Shown: positions 44,222 through 53,404, numbered from the stretch's first letter. The stretch is 56,250 nucleotides of DNA from Clostridia bacterium (GCA_902812385.1 CADDZD010000008.1:1-56250), one strand, 5' to 3'. Notes: generated from the sequence alone by a model not told the origin. Made by a program: numbers and translations.

Positions 44222-45217
44222 ATGACGCGATTGGAGTTGCTGGAGTTTGATACCAGCGCAACAACAAAGCCGCGAGGCGTTTCCCGAAAGAAGATTTTAA
44301 TGGTCGGTGCCCTTGCAGTGCTGCTTCTTGGTCTGCAACTGAGCGGCGTTTGGGGGAAGCCGTTTCCGGTTGCTTACGGCGCCCTCTGGCAGGACTTTTT
44401 TGCGAAACCGCTCAGTTCGGAGGCAAGGCGTGTCGTGCAGTTCGGTATCAGCTATAAACAGGGCGAAGGAATTGCTTTCCATGTCTTTGAGGACACTCCT
44501 GTCAGGGTTCAGGTGGATGGAGGAACCGTTGTGACCCGTGCGCCCTTCCCGCGGCTGGAGAGCATCCTGCAGGATGCGGGTGTCGAGTTGGGCGGGAAGG
44601 ACCGGGCAGAGGCAAAAATCGTCACAGGTGAAGGGAACATACCGGAAATAAACGTGGTTCGCGTGCGCAAGAGGATCGTCGGCGAAGAAGAGCCCATTCC
44701 CTTCCCTGTCAGAAGGGTCAGGGATCTCCACCTGGCCCCCGGCGAAACCAGGGTGCGATCCCCGGGACGGCCGGGCGTTCTGTTAAAAAAGTTCGAGGTT
44801 ACAACTGAAAACGGGCGGGAGGTGGACAGGAAAGAGCTCGGCAGCGAGGTCATCAAGGAACCTGTTCCCCGGATCATAGCTTACGGGGCCAGGACAACAC
44901 CGGAGGTGCGGCAGACCGCCTCGCGGGGTGACGTGCCGGGAGGAAGTGTGCGCCGGGTGATCAGGGTTATTGCCACCGCCTACACCCATACCGGAAATCC
45001 GACGGCCACCGGGGTTATGCCCTACGTGGGAGGGGTGGCGGTTGACCCGGAGGTGATACCCCTCGGTTCCAGGCTGTATATCGAGGGATACGGCCCGGCA
45101 CGAGCGGTGGATACGGGTGGATTGATCAAGGGGAACCGCGTCGACCTCTTCTTTGATTCCGCCGCCGAATGCTATAAATGGGGGAAGCGGGAGGTTAACG
45201 TTTACGTCATGGAATAA
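44222..45217 (+). CDS. YabE-like protein with G5 and 3D domains (first copy)
   Basis: The protein has 331 residues from ATG 44222, which has GGAGGGGAGGG upstream; an earlier frame to 44171 is unlikely. One membrane segment (ILMVGALAVLLLGLQLSGVW) is followed by an extracytoplasmic G5-like region and a C-terminal 3D domain, ATAYTHTGNPTATGVMPYVG, then AVDPEVIPLGSRLYIEGYG and DVFFD-like end, with three aspartates typical of MltA-related peptidoglycan lytic enzymes. It probably remodels the cell wall, perhaps during spore germination or outgrowth. A terminator follows. Confidence 0.85.
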   Translation: MTRLELLEFDTSATTKPRGVSRKKILMVGALAVLLLGLQLSGVWGKPFPVAYGALWQDFFAKPLSSEARRVVQFGISYKQGEGIAFHVFEDTPVRVQVDGGTVVTRAPFPRLESILQDAGVELGGKDRAEAKIVTGEGNIPEINVVRVRKRIVGEEEPIPFPVRRVRDLHLAPGETRVRSPGRPGVLLKKFEVTTENGREVDRKELGSEVIKEPVPRIIAYGARTTPEVRQTASRGDVPGGSVRRVIRVIATAYTHTGNPTATGVMPYVGGVAVDPEVIPLGSRLYIEGYGPARAVDTGGLIKGNRVDLFFDSAAECYKWGKREVNVYVME

Positions 45218-45228
45218 GAGAGGAAAAA

Positions 45229-45260
45229 ATAAACCCCCTGGATCGGGGGCTTTTTCTTTT
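45229..45260 (+). terminator. Intrinsic terminator after the first YabE-like gene
   Basis: CCCCC, a TGGATC loop and GGGGG are followed by CTTTTTC and more T. It separates the two YabE-like genes into different transcription units. Confidence 0.85.
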
Positions 45261-45396
45261 TGGAAAAATTTTTTCCAAGGAAGGAAGGAATTTTGGATCA
45301 GGTCCCGAATAGAATATTGTGCGACAACCCGTTTAACAAAAGAAGATGCCTGTTAATAAGAGGAAATCAATGGTTATTCATGGAAGGGGGATGAGT

Positions 45397-46374
45397 GTGA
45401 ATAAACCGGTGAAATATCTGAAATCCCTTCCGGCACGGCAGGCGCTGCTTGCCTGCATTGTCGTCGTCCTGGCTTGGGGAACGGCCGCCGGCGCCAGGCA
45501 GCAGATCAAGATTTATGTCGACGGTAAGGTGGTGGAACATAAAACCCTGCAGCGCACACTGGGGGCTGCCCTGTGCGAGGCAGGCATCGTGCTGGGACCG
45601 CAGGATGTGGTGCGGCCGGGGCCTGCCACCCTGGTAAAAAGGGGAATGACTGCCCAGGTGGTCCGGGGTGTCAGGGTGCGCCTGACCGCGGATGGAAACA
45701 CTAACGAGATCCTGACGCAACCCGTCACGGTGGCGGAAGTGCTTAAGAAGGCAGGAATATCCCTTGGACCCAAGGATCGCCTCAACCTGCCTCTCCGGGA
45801 GGTTGTAAAAAACAATACCGAGATTAAGATCACAAGAGTTCTCGAAAAGATCGAGAGCGAGCGCTTTGAGGTGCCGGTTCCCCTGGAGAGGAGGGCCGAC
45901 CCCTCGATGGAACGCGGCCGGATGCGCCTGGTCAGGGCCGGAAACCCGGGGGAAGGGGAGCGCCTCATCAAGGTGACTTATGTGGATGGAAAGCCGTCCG
46001 CGCGGGAAATCCTCCGGGAACGGGTCCTGCGTCCGGCGGTCAGCCGCATCGTTGCCGTCGGAACACTGAGCACCGTCTATCGCGGCGGAGCCGTCCTCCG
46101 CTTCAAAAACGTGATGGAGATGAGGGCGACGGCATACAGCGCCAAGGCGGGCAGGTATACGGCGACGGGCCAGATTGCAAGATACGGGGTGGTGGCCGTC
46201 GATCCCCAGGTGATACCTTTAGGGACGCGGCTGTACGTAGAGGGTTACGGCTACGCCACCGCCCTTGACGTGGGGAGCGCCATCAAAGGAGACAGGATTG
46301 ACGTGTTCTTCCCTTCGGAGGCCGACTGCCAGAGATGGGGGAAACGCACGGTGAGGGTTTACATTCTGGAGTGA
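45397..46374 (+). CDS. yabE: YabE-like protein with DUF348, G5 and 3D domains (second copy)
   Basis: The protein has 325 residues if GTG 45397 is used (GGAAGGGGG six bases upstream); earlier in-frame ATGs at 45346, 45370 and 45391 are possible. A signal-like segment (QALLACIVVVLAWGTAAGA) is followed by DUF348 units beginning QIKIYVDGKVVEHKTLQRTL and VRLTADGNTNEILTQPVTVA, a G5 domain and a 3D domain (ATAYSAKAGRYTATGQIARY, VAVDPQVIPLGTRLYVEGYG). It is nearer to Bacillus YabE in architecture than the first copy. In Bacillus yabE precedes rnmV and ksgA; rnmV is absent here. Confidence 0.9.
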   Translation: MNKPVKYLKSLPARQALLACIVVVLAWGTAAGARQQIKIYVDGKVVEHKTLQRTLGAALCEAGIVLGPQDVVRPGPATLVKRGMTAQVVRGVRVRLTADGNTNEILTQPVTVAEVLKKAGISLGPKDRLNLPLREVVKNNTEIKITRVLEKIESERFEVPVPLERRADPSMERGRMRLVRAGNPGEGERLIKVTYVDGKPSAREILRERVLRPAVSRIVAVGTLSTVYRGGAVLRFKNVMEMRATAYSAKAGRYTATGQIARYGVVAVDPQVIPLGTRLYVEGYGYATALDVGSAIKGDRIDVFFPSEADCQRWGKRTVRVYILE

Positions 46375-46410
46375 CCGCCGATCTGTAAGGCTTATATCCA
46401 GCGGAATGTC

Positions 46411-46440
46411 GAAAACCAGCCGGTATGGGCTGGTTTTCTT
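46411..46440 (+). terminator. Intrinsic terminator after the second yabE gene
   Basis: AAAACCAGCC, loop GGTATG and GGCTGGTTTT form a perfect stem followed by CTTAAC. It is bidirectional in form. Confidence 0.85.
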
Positions 46441-46446
46441 AACTTT

Positions 46447-46475
46447 TTGGAATGTTTGCGGTTTTATAGTATAAT
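46447..46475 (+). promoter_or_regulatory. Promoter of ksgA
   Basis: TTGGAA at 46447-46452 and TATAAT at 46470-46475 are separated by 17 bp. GGAGG at 46486 and the TTG start at 46501 follow. Confidence 0.6.
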
Positions 46476-46500
46476 AAACTTGATTGGAGGCTTGTGAAAG

Positions 46501-47400
46501 TTGCAACCAACCTCGCCGACGGCAATACGCGCACTGCTGGATCGCTACGGTTTGAGTCCGAAGAAAGGCCTTGGCCAGCATTTTTTATGGCAGGCCGGCA
46601 TTGTTGAAAAGATCGCCGACGCCGCCGAACTGGACGGGGAAGATGTGCTGGTGGAAATCGGGCCGGGTCTCGGGATCCTCACCGCCGCCTGCGCCCGGCG
46701 GGCGGGGCTGGTGATCGCGGTAGAGATCGACGAATCCCTGTTCCCCCTTTTGGGCGAGGCCTTACAGGATTACCATAATGTACGGCTGGTAGCAGGTGAT
46801 GCCCGCACGGTGGATTTTCGGGAAATTGTGGCCCGGCATGCTCCCGGGGTAAAGCGGCCTTGCAAGGTAATCGGGAATCTCCCGTACTACCTGACAAGTC
46901 CGCTGTTGCTGCGTCTGCTGAAGGGGGAGTTCCGTGCGGGACTCCTCGTTTTTATGGTTCAGAAAGAGGTGGCGGAACGCATTGTGGCCGGGCCCGGGGG
47001 AAAGGAGTACGGCTCCCTTTCGGTGGCGGCACAGTATTACTCCGAGCCCGAGCTTTTGTTTACGGTAAAGCCGCAGGCCTTTCTGCCGCCCCCCGAGGTA
47101 TCCTCGGCGATTGTCAGGCTGCGCCGCCGCGAGCGTCAGCCGGTGGAAGTGGCCGACGAGGGATTCTTTTTTCAGGTGGCAAGGGCCGCCTTTTGCTACC
47201 GTCGCAAAACCATACGGAATGCCCTGCAGGAGGCGGCATTATTGGAGCAGGTTGATGCCTCTGCCGTCTTCGCGGAGTCCGGGATTGCCCCGGAAAGGCG
47301 TGGGGAAACCCTCGGCCTGCACGAGTTTGCCGGTCTGGCAAACGCCATCCTCAGGGCACGTGAGAGGGAGATCGGCCATGCGCTTCGTCAGTCCAACTAA
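46501..47400 (+). CDS. ksgA: 16S rRNA dimethyladenosine transferase
   Basis: The protein has 299 residues from TTG 46501. KKGLGQHFLW at residue 21 onward is the N-terminal family motif, EIGPGLGIL at 52-60 is SAM-binding motif I, and GNLPYYLTSPLLLRL is the catalytic N-L-P-Y motif. It dimethylates A1518 and A1519 near the end of 16S rRNA. The next gene overlaps its end by about 20 bp. Confidence 0.96.
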   Translation: MQPTSPTAIRALLDRYGLSPKKGLGQHFLWQAGIVEKIADAAELDGEDVLVEIGPGLGILTAACARRAGLVIAVEIDESLFPLLGEALQDYHNVRLVAGDARTVDFREIVARHAPGVKRPCKVIGNLPYYLTSPLLLRLLKGEFRAGLLVFMVQKEVAERIVAGPGGKEYGSLSVAAQYYSEPELLFTVKPQAFLPPPEVSSAIVRLRRRERQPVEVADEGFFFQVARAAFCYRRKTIRNALQEAALLEQVDASAVFAESGIAPERRGETLGLHEFAGLANAILRAREREIGHALRQSN

Positions 47401-47848
47401 AGGCGTACTGACCTGGGATGAGGTCGTTACCGATATCATCGACTACGTTACGAGCAACGAGAATTTTTCGTACAAGATCATTATCGGGACCGACTCCCAG
47501 GTGCGGGAGGAGACCCATTTTGTAACAGCCCTTGTGGTGCACCGGGTCGGCAGAGGGGCGCGTTACTATTACCGGCGCAAGCCTTATGAAAAGCTGAAAA
47601 GCCTGCGCCAGAGGATATTCATTGAGGCCGCCATGAGCCTGGAGGTGGCCAGCAAACTTGCCCAGAGCCTTGCCGAAAGGGGACACAGCGAACTCGACCT
47701 GGAGATCCACCTGGACATCGGTAAAAACGGGGAAACCAAGGAACTGATCCGGGACATCGTGGGGATGATCGTGGGGAGCGGCTTCGATGCCAAGATCAAG
47801 CCGGATTCCTGCGGGGCCTCCACGGTAGCCGATAAGTACACGAAATAA
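47378..47848 (+). CDS. YkuK-like RNase H-fold protein (DUF458)
   Basis: The protein has 156 residues from ATG 47378, within the ksgA end, with GAGAGGGAG upstream. An open frame starting at 47111 belongs to the same frame but is a shadow within ksgA. It contains YKIIIGTDSQVREETHFVTA, resembling the first acidic motif of RNase H-like proteins, and LDLEIHLDIGKNGETKELIR. Bacillus YkuK is the nearest family that I recall; the function is unknown. A terminator follows at once. Confidence 0.82.
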   Translation: MRFVSPTKGVLTWDEVVTDIIDYVTSNENFSYKIIIGTDSQVREETHFVTALVVHRVGRGARYYYRRKPYEKLKSLRQRIFIEAAMSLEVASKLAQSLAERGHSELDLEIHLDIGKNGETKELIRDIVGMIVGSGFDAKIKPDSCGASTVADKYTK

Positions 47849-47890
47849 AGGGAACGTACCGGAAGATTCGTTCCCTTAATTATTTTTTCC
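47849..47890 (+). terminator. Terminator after the YkuK-like gene
   Basis: GGGAACG and CGTTCCC enclose an 11-base loop and are followed by TTAATTATTTTTT. Confidence 0.7.
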
Positions 47891-47948
47891 ATAATACGGG
47901 TGCGCCGGCGTGCGAACATCCGTTGCGAGCGGAAGCGGCCTGCTACTG

Positions 47949-48971
47949 TTACACCAGGTACTCTATTGTGGCATGGGGGAAGTTCTTTTCGATCATGCTA
48001 CGGAAGAATGCTTCGATTTTGTTGTGCACTTCTTTCGGGTAGACGTATTTACCGTAGCCGAACTGCCCCCACTTGAATGTCCTGTCCCCTTCTTCGAGGG
48101 GGAGCTTTGTCCGGGGGAAGATTTCTCTGATCGCGCTTTTCGCCCGGGGGGTGAAGCGGTGGGTGATCAGTTCAAAGGTGAGACCGGTGATCTCCGCAAA
48201 GGGGGCCAGCTCCCGGAAGAGGCCGCCGTATTCCTGCTCCCAGTTTTCCCCGGTGATAATTGGAGCGATCATGAAGCCGAGGGGGTACCCTGCTGCCACC
48301 ACCTTCCCGGCTGCCGCCAGCCGTTCGGCAAGGGTGGCGGTGGCATGTTCGTACCTGCCGATGATGCTCGGTGTGTTGATGGAAAACCTGAACCTGGTGG
48401 CACCTCCATGTCTGAGGGGGAGCAGGGAGTCCACTTCGGCAAATTTGGTGACGAAGCGGAAGCGGCCCCGGGGCTGCCCGGCGAAAAAGGTGATCGCCCG
48501 GGCGAGAGCGCCGGAGTACCGCTCGACGGAGAGGGGGTCGGAGGTGGCGGCCCCTTCAAAAACGGTGATCCCCGGCAGCCGCTTTCTGATGTAGTCTTCG
48601 GCCGTCTGCAGGATCTCCTCCTGGTTGACGTAGATCCGGACATAGGGGCTGCGGCCCAGGTTGGTGAGGAGATAGCAGTACTCACATAACCCCGGGCACC
48701 CGGTGGCAAGGGGAAGCTGGTAGTGGGCGGAGGGGCGGCAGGTTTCAAACCTCTTGCTCCGCCTGACTCCCACCACGAGGGTGCGCTTCGCCCGGAAGAA
48801 CCTCTCGACCCGTGTTTTCCCGGGTATTGCAGTGAGGCGGTTGTGCGAACCTGTAAATCCCACCTCCACCTCCTGGGTCCGGAAGTAGCGGTACAATTCT
48901 TCCCCCAAAGGGTAGGAAAGGGCATCTTTCTCAAAAAAGACACGTTCCGGCCGGAACAGGGATGTGGGCAA
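47949..48971 (-). CDS. splB: Spore photoproduct lyase homologue lacking the family active-site cysteine
   Basis: The protein has 340 residues and follows B. subtilis SplB nearly end to end. The radical SAM motif CPGLCEYC gives C92, C96 and C99, and the adjacent tyrosines are kept. RFVTKFAEVD, RFRFSINTPSIIGRYE and AGYPLGFMIAPIITGENWEQ match well. SplB repairs the thymine dimer of UV-treated spore DNA. B. subtilis has FEASCTSD, where C141 returns the hydrogen atom. Here the site reads FEGAATSD, so alanine at residue 142 replaces it. It may be less active, belong to a variant branch, or have a changed role. It is divergent from the MarR gene. Confidence 0.9.
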   Translation of the reverse strand: MPTSLFRPERVFFEKDALSYPLGEELYRYFRTQEVEVGFTGSHNRLTAIPGKTRVERFFRAKRTLVVGVRRSKRFETCRPSAHYQLPLATGCPGLCEYCYLLTNLGRSPYVRIYVNQEEILQTAEDYIRKRLPGITVFEGAATSDPLSVERYSGALARAITFFAGQPRGRFRFVTKFAEVDSLLPLRHGGATRFRFSINTPSIIGRYEHATATLAERLAAAGKVVAAGYPLGFMIAPIITGENWEQEYGGLFRELAPFAEITGLTFELITHRFTPRAKSAIREIFPRTKLPLEEGDRTFKWGQFGYGKYVYPKEVHNKIEAFFRSMIEKNFPHATIEYLV

Positions 48972-49131
48972 CGCCGTCGCCCCCTTGATGATTTGTGCAA
49001 ATTTGCTTATATTTTAACCGCCGCCGATCTCAAATATGACAGGCATTTGTTCCTTGACAGCAGGGGATGATCAAATATAATTGATATTAGCAATAATTTC
49101 ACGGACAACAATTTTGGGGAGTGTTTAAGAA

Positions 49132-49578
49132 GTGATACAGAGCAGTGATTTTTGCCGGGAAATAACAGCACTGACAGATGCCCTGCTGCATTTGTGCCAG
49201 AGAAAGGAGAAGCATCTCCTGAAGTATGCCGGGATCACCTCCGTGGAACTCCGGGCGCTGCAGGCTGTGAAGGAAAAAAGGCAGACGATGCGGGAGCTGG
49301 CCCAGCGCCTGGGGCTTTCGCCCAGCCGGGTGACCCGGGTGGTGGACAGCCTGTCCCGCAAGAACCTCATAAAGAGAGAGGACTGCCCGGAGGACCGGCG
49401 TCTCTGCCCTGTTGTTTTAACGCCCGAGGGCGTGGAGTGTTTAAAGCTTGGGGAAGAGGTTCTTTACCGGTTCCAGGAACAGGTGACATCTTGCCTTGCT
49501 GAGGAAGAAAAACAGGAGGTTGTCAGCGTGCTCAAGCGGTTCGTAAAGGCGATGGAAAAGGGAATGGCCGGGGAGTAG
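49132..49578 (+). CDS. MarR-family transcriptional regulator (first)
   Basis: The protein has 148 residues from GTG 49132 with TTGGGGAG upstream. The winged-helix part reads TMRELAQRLGLSPSRVTRVV, followed by DSLSRKNLIKREDCPEDRR and the wing (LCPVVLTPEGVE). Two helical ends form the dimer interface. Known MarR proteins respond to small ligands or oxidation and often regulate divergent or nearby genes. Here the divergent gene is the spore photoproduct lyase homologue. C-residues are few but present (CREITA, LCQR), so a redox role cannot be excluded. Confidence 0.9.
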   Translation: MIQSSDFCREITALTDALLHLCQRKEKHLLKYAGITSVELRALQAVKEKRQTMRELAQRLGLSPSRVTRVVDSLSRKNLIKREDCPEDRRLCPVVLTPEGVECLKLGEEVLYRFQEQVTSCLAEEEKQEVVSVLKRFVKAMEKGMAGE

Positions 49579-49819
49579 CCGCCGGTGGCCGGTGTAGACC
49601 GGCGAATACGGTAAAATTATGTAATAACGAAAAAATAGGGCTGTGGTAATGAAATGCCACACCTTTTTTATTTAAAGAGGGAAAACGTCCGAAAACGCTC
49701 CGCAAGTTTGTCGAAACTGTTTTAACTACTCTGCCGAGACATCTTACACCAACCCTTCTGTTTCATCATATTATGTACCAGACTATTAGGGAAAAAACTG
49801 GGAAACGAGGGGTGATTTG

Positions 49820-50689
49820 GTGAAAGAGGTTAGGGTCGGAGATATTGTCACCCGCAAGTCTTACAACGGGGATATCTTTTTCCGGGTTGAAGGAATCACA
49901 AAGAACGAGGGAAAAACCACCGTCCGGCTGCGAGGGTTGTTTATGCGGCTTTGTGCGGACGCACCCCTGGAGGATTTAGAGAAGAAGAATATTACGGAGA
50001 TCAATAACTGCAGGCGGGAGTTTGTTAAAAAGCAGGCGGAATCTATTCGAAAGGTGCTGACACGTCAGGATCGGAGCCGCCAGGCTGCCCTCCTCCGGGC
50101 GGGGAGCAGAGAGGACGGTTTAAATTTTTTTGAGTTACCCGGGCGGGTGCTCCATCTGGAAGGCGATCGGGAATACCGTGAACAATGCCTGCATACGTAC
50201 CTGCAGCTCGGTGTTCCGTGCCGTGTCGTCCACGTTCCCGAGCAGGAACAGGCTGCCGTCGTATACCGTTATCTGCGTGAAGAAAGTCCTGACATTCTCG
50301 TCCTCACCGGGCACGACGGCCTGCTGAAGGAGACACGGGAATACCGCAGTACGGAAAACTACCGGGCCTCGCGGTTTTTCATCGAAGCTGTGCGCCGCGC
50401 CCGGGAATACGAATCGGACCGCGATAAACTGGTAATCATTGCAGGAGGGTGCCAGTCCTATTACGAGGCCCTGATCGAGGCGGGGGCTAACTTTGCCAGC
50501 TCCCCGGAACGGGTCATGATCCACATACTGGATCCTGTGTTTATAGCCGAAAAAATTGCTTACACCTCGATTTACGAGAAGCTGTCCCTTTCCGACATCC
50601 TGGACTCCGCTATGACGGGAAGCAGGGGTATAGGAGGAATACAAACCAGGGGGAAGTTCCGCCTCGGGCTGCCGCGTTCCAAATATTAG
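49820..50689 (+). CDS. yabG: Sporulation-specific protease YabG
   Basis: The protein has 289 residues from GTG 49820; TTG 49817 is also in frame. KEVRVGDIVTRKSYNGDIFF at the start and the later LVLTGHDGLLKETREYRSTE, YRASRFFIEAVRRAREYE and IAGGCQSYYEALIEAGANFA are clear YabG family blocks. In B. subtilis YabG processes spore coat proteins under sigma-K control and the gene lies before veg. Here about 5.4 kb separates it from veg. Confidence 0.95.
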   Translation: MKEVRVGDIVTRKSYNGDIFFRVEGITKNEGKTTVRLRGLFMRLCADAPLEDLEKKNITEINNCRREFVKKQAESIRKVLTRQDRSRQAALLRAGSREDGLNFFELPGRVLHLEGDREYREQCLHTYLQLGVPCRVVHVPEQEQAAVVYRYLREESPDILVLTGHDGLLKETREYRSTENYRASRFFIEAVRRAREYESDRDKLVIIAGGCQSYYEALIEAGANFASSPERVMIHILDPVFIAEKIAYTSIYEKLSLSDILDSAMTGSRGIGGIQTRGKFRLGLPRSKY

Positions 50690-50817
50690 CATAGGCGGGG
50701 TGTTGTCAGAAGGAGTTACCCCTGCGGCAGCGAATAAAGAGTATTGATCCAGGAGGATAACCATACTCACTATACTCCGGGCGGTTTTCAGCCCGTAAGG
50801 AAAAGAGGAGAGGGAAA

Positions 50818-52257
50818 ATGTCCTTTCAGGCTGACGGGGTTTATGGGCGTCGTTACCAGGCTCTGGCTGCCATTATGCTGGGCAGCATCATGGGCCCCAT
50901 TGACGCCAGCATCGTCAACGTGATTCTCCCGACTATCACGGGCTACTTTGGCGTTCCTATCGCCACCGCCCAGTGGGTGCCGATGATCTACCTGTTGACC
51001 ATCAGTAGCCTGCTTTTATTCTACGGTCGCATGGGGGATATCCTGGGGTATAAGCGCATCTACTTAATGGGGCTGGCGGGCTTTATCGCAGCGTCCGCCC
51101 TCTGCGGTCTGGCCCCCGGTATTTACTGGCTCATTCTTTTCCGGGCCGTTCAGGGGGTGACTGCCGGGATGATGATGGCTGTGCCTTATGCCATCATCAC
51201 AGCTGCCTTTCCCCCACAGGAGCGGGGCCGGGCTCTGGGGATCAACGCCATCAGCATTTCGGCGGGGCTGGCCCTGGGCCCCTCCCTGGGAGGGCTGGTT
51301 ACTTCCCTGTGGAGCTGGCGGATGGCCTTTTTAATCAATATTCCCATCGGGATCGTTGGCCTGATGTGGGCGCGCAAGGTTATTCCTGAGTTAAAGGGCC
51401 AGCCGGGCAAAATGGATGGCGGCGGGGCGGTGACGGCCTTTATCTTCCTTTTCTCTTTCCTTCTGTTTATCAACCAGGGACAGAAAATGGGCCTTAATAC
51501 CGTCACCCTGGCGATGTTGGGGGTGGCCATACTGGCAGCCGTGGCTTTCTTTTATACTGAGACCCATGCCGCGCAGCCCATGTTGAATCTAAAGCTTTTT
51601 AAAAATGCCGGCTTTTCCCTGGCTCTCCTCAGCGCTTTGCTGAATTTTATCTCCCAGTATATCATGGTCTTTCTTACACCCTTCTACCTGCAGCGGGTTC
51701 TTCATTACCCGGCGGGTCGAGTAGGGCTCCTCATGACTTTCTTCCCCCTGGCGGTGATGGCGGTGGCCCCCTTCAGCGGCGCCCTTTCTGACCGGATAGG
51801 AACCACGGTCCTGGCTTCCCTGGGAGCGGCTATTTGCGCTCTGGCCCTGGTGGCCATGGGCTTCCTGCCGGCTGCCGTCGGCCCCCTGGCCGTAGGCTGG
51901 CGCCTGGCCTTATTCGGCATCGGTACGGGGATCTTCCAGTCACCCAATAACAGCGCCGTCATGGGTGCCGTACCCCGTCCTTACCTGGGCATAGCCTCCG
52001 GTACCCTCGCCACAGTCCGGAATATGGGTATGGCGTTGGGTATTGCCACCGGCGGGCTGGTGCTCTATGCCTGCGTGCCGCCGGCGATCATGACCAAGGT
52101 CAGCCTGGATGTCCAGGAAACCCTCAGTTTTCTGATGGGATTAAGGTATGCTTATCTGACGGGAGCCGGATTTACCGCTGCAGCGGCGGCCTTTTCTTTT
52201 ATTAGAATTAGGGGAAGGATGGAAAAGGACAAGGCCCGGAACCTTGCCCCTAAATAA
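50818..52257 (+). CDS. MFS multidrug efflux transporter, DHA2/EmrB type
   Basis: The protein has 479 residues from ATG 50818 with AGAGGAGAGGG upstream. About 14 hydrophobic segments are visible. Motif D1 is DASIVNVILPTITGYFGVPI, motif A is GRMGDILGYKRIYLMGLAGF and motif C follows as GPSLGGLVTSLWSWRMAFLI. Such transporters export drugs by proton antiport. It is the first gene of the accessory block inserted between yabG and veg. Confidence 0.92.
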   Translation: MSFQADGVYGRRYQALAAIMLGSIMGPIDASIVNVILPTITGYFGVPIATAQWVPMIYLLTISSLLLFYGRMGDILGYKRIYLMGLAGFIAASALCGLAPGIYWLILFRAVQGVTAGMMMAVPYAIITAAFPPQERGRALGINAISISAGLALGPSLGGLVTSLWSWRMAFLINIPIGIVGLMWARKVIPELKGQPGKMDGGGAVTAFIFLFSFLLFINQGQKMGLNTVTLAMLGVAILAAVAFFYTETHAAQPMLNLKLFKNAGFSLALLSALLNFISQYIMVFLTPFYLQRVLHYPAGRVGLLMTFFPLAVMAVAPFSGALSDRIGTTVLASLGAAICALALVAMGFLPAAVGPLAVGWRLALFGIGTGIFQSPNNSAVMGAVPRPYLGIASGTLATVRNMGMALGIATGGLVLYACVPPAIMTKVSLDVQETLSFLMGLRYAYLTGAGFTAAAAAFSFIRIRGRMEKDKARNLAPK

Positions 52258-52278
52258 CTTCTACTTCAGGTGAAACCA

Positions 52279-52992
52279 TTAAGGTTGCCTCATCACTTCG
52301 TCAAAGCTCATTCCCATTTCCGCCGTCCCGGCGGTGCAATGGGGTATGCTTTCCACCAGCAGGTGCAGGCGGAAGTAAGGCACGGTAAAGATCAAATCTT
52401 CGGCTTTGAACTCGGGGACAAGCTTGCGGCTCGAGGTGTCAATCAGGCTCAAGTTGATTTTCCCGGTAGCCAGGGGGATGGTGATAGCTGTAGCACACGT
52501 AGACCCCGTTAACTCCACGCCGATAGGAGTTCCCGGCTCATAGTTGGCCAGTTCCAGGAGGCGGCTGGCTGTTCCGGCGTTGACGACGAAGAGCACCAGA
52601 TCGGGTTTTAAGGCGGCCTTTTCCAGGGGGCTGAAAACTACATACCGGCCTAACCCCAGGGGAGGACGTGAGCTGGAGAGATTGCCGGACCGCCAGAAGG
52701 CGGCATAGGTGCCCCGTAATTTCTCACCTTCAACCAGGAACCTCTTTAGCTTGTTAAAGGCCTCAGGCGGGCGGGGGGCCAGGCCGATATGGCCGCTGCC
52801 TCCAGGGCAGGTACAATTGGCGGCGTTTAAATTAATAACTTCCCCCCTTCTGGCGGCAGCAATGGCACCACAAACGGCATATTCTTTACTTGAACCATTA
52901 CTGGCTGGCTCATCTGTATAAGTTACGGCGACGGGACTGCCCTCCAGTTGGAGGACCTCTTTTAAGATTTCCCCATAATTCTGCCACTTCAA
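52279..52992 (-). CDS. DUF169-family protein
   Basis: The protein has 237 residues from TTG 52992 with GGAGGTGAAG upstream. It has the DUF169 pattern: SPVAVTYTDEPASNGSSKEY near the N-terminus, a cysteine-rich stretch (CTCPGGSGHIGLAPRPP), YVVFSPLEKAALKPDLVLFV and TPIGVELTGSTCATAITIPL. The function is unknown; the family is common in anaerobes and archaea, sometimes near metal or redox genes. It converges on the MFS gene. Confidence 0.85.
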   Translation of the reverse strand: MKWQNYGEILKEVLQLEGSPVAVTYTDEPASNGSSKEYAVCGAIAAARRGEVINLNAANCTCPGGSGHIGLAPRPPEAFNKLKRFLVEGEKLRGTYAAFWRSGNLSSSRPPLGLGRYVVFSPLEKAALKPDLVLFVVNAGTASRLLELANYEPGTPIGVELTGSTCATAITIPLATGKINLSLIDTSSRKLVPEFKAEDLIFTVPYFRLHLLVESIPHCTAGTAEMGMSFDEVMRQP

Positions 52993-53215
52993 TTATGCTT
53001 CACCTCCGAATTTTTTGACAGCTAAATAATTATTCCCCCTCGGTGGAAAGATTCCTCCTGGCCCATAGCCTTTAGCTAAAAATAACTTTGGGATTTAAAA
53101 TATTGACAGTGAAAATACATAAGCTAAAATAAAAGGGTAAAGGGGTCACCCTAGTAGCCGGGGTTATAATAACCGTGGCAGAGAGGATATTTTGGCGGTG
53201 GAAGGGGGAAAAGGA

Positions 53216-53404
53216 ATGCCGGTGATTCAGATCGATGCCGGTTCCATGAGCAAGGAGAAAAAGGCGGAACTCATCAAGGCTCTGACCGATGCTGCCAGTT
53301 CTATCCTGAACATACCCACCCAGGCCTTTGTCGTCCTAATCCGGGAAAATTCCCCGGACAACATCGGCACCGGCGGCAGACAGCTATCAGAACTACACAA
53401 GTAA
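53216..53404 (+). CDS. 4-oxalocrotonate tautomerase-family enzyme
   Basis: The protein has 62 residues from ATG 53216 with AAGGGGGAAAAGG upstream; a longer frame from 53192 would displace the catalytic proline. Pro follows the start (MPVIQIDAGSM), as needed for the N-terminal-proline general base after Met removal. SKEKKAELIKALTDAASSIL is the helix and AFVVLIRENSPDNIGTGG the usual end. Members move protons within unsaturated 2-hydroxyacids and related compounds; the substrate here is unknown. A hairpin and a TauE gene follow. Confidence 0.9.
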   Translation: MPVIQIDAGSMSKEKKAELIKALTDAASSILNIPTQAFVVLIRENSPDNIGTGGRQLSELHK

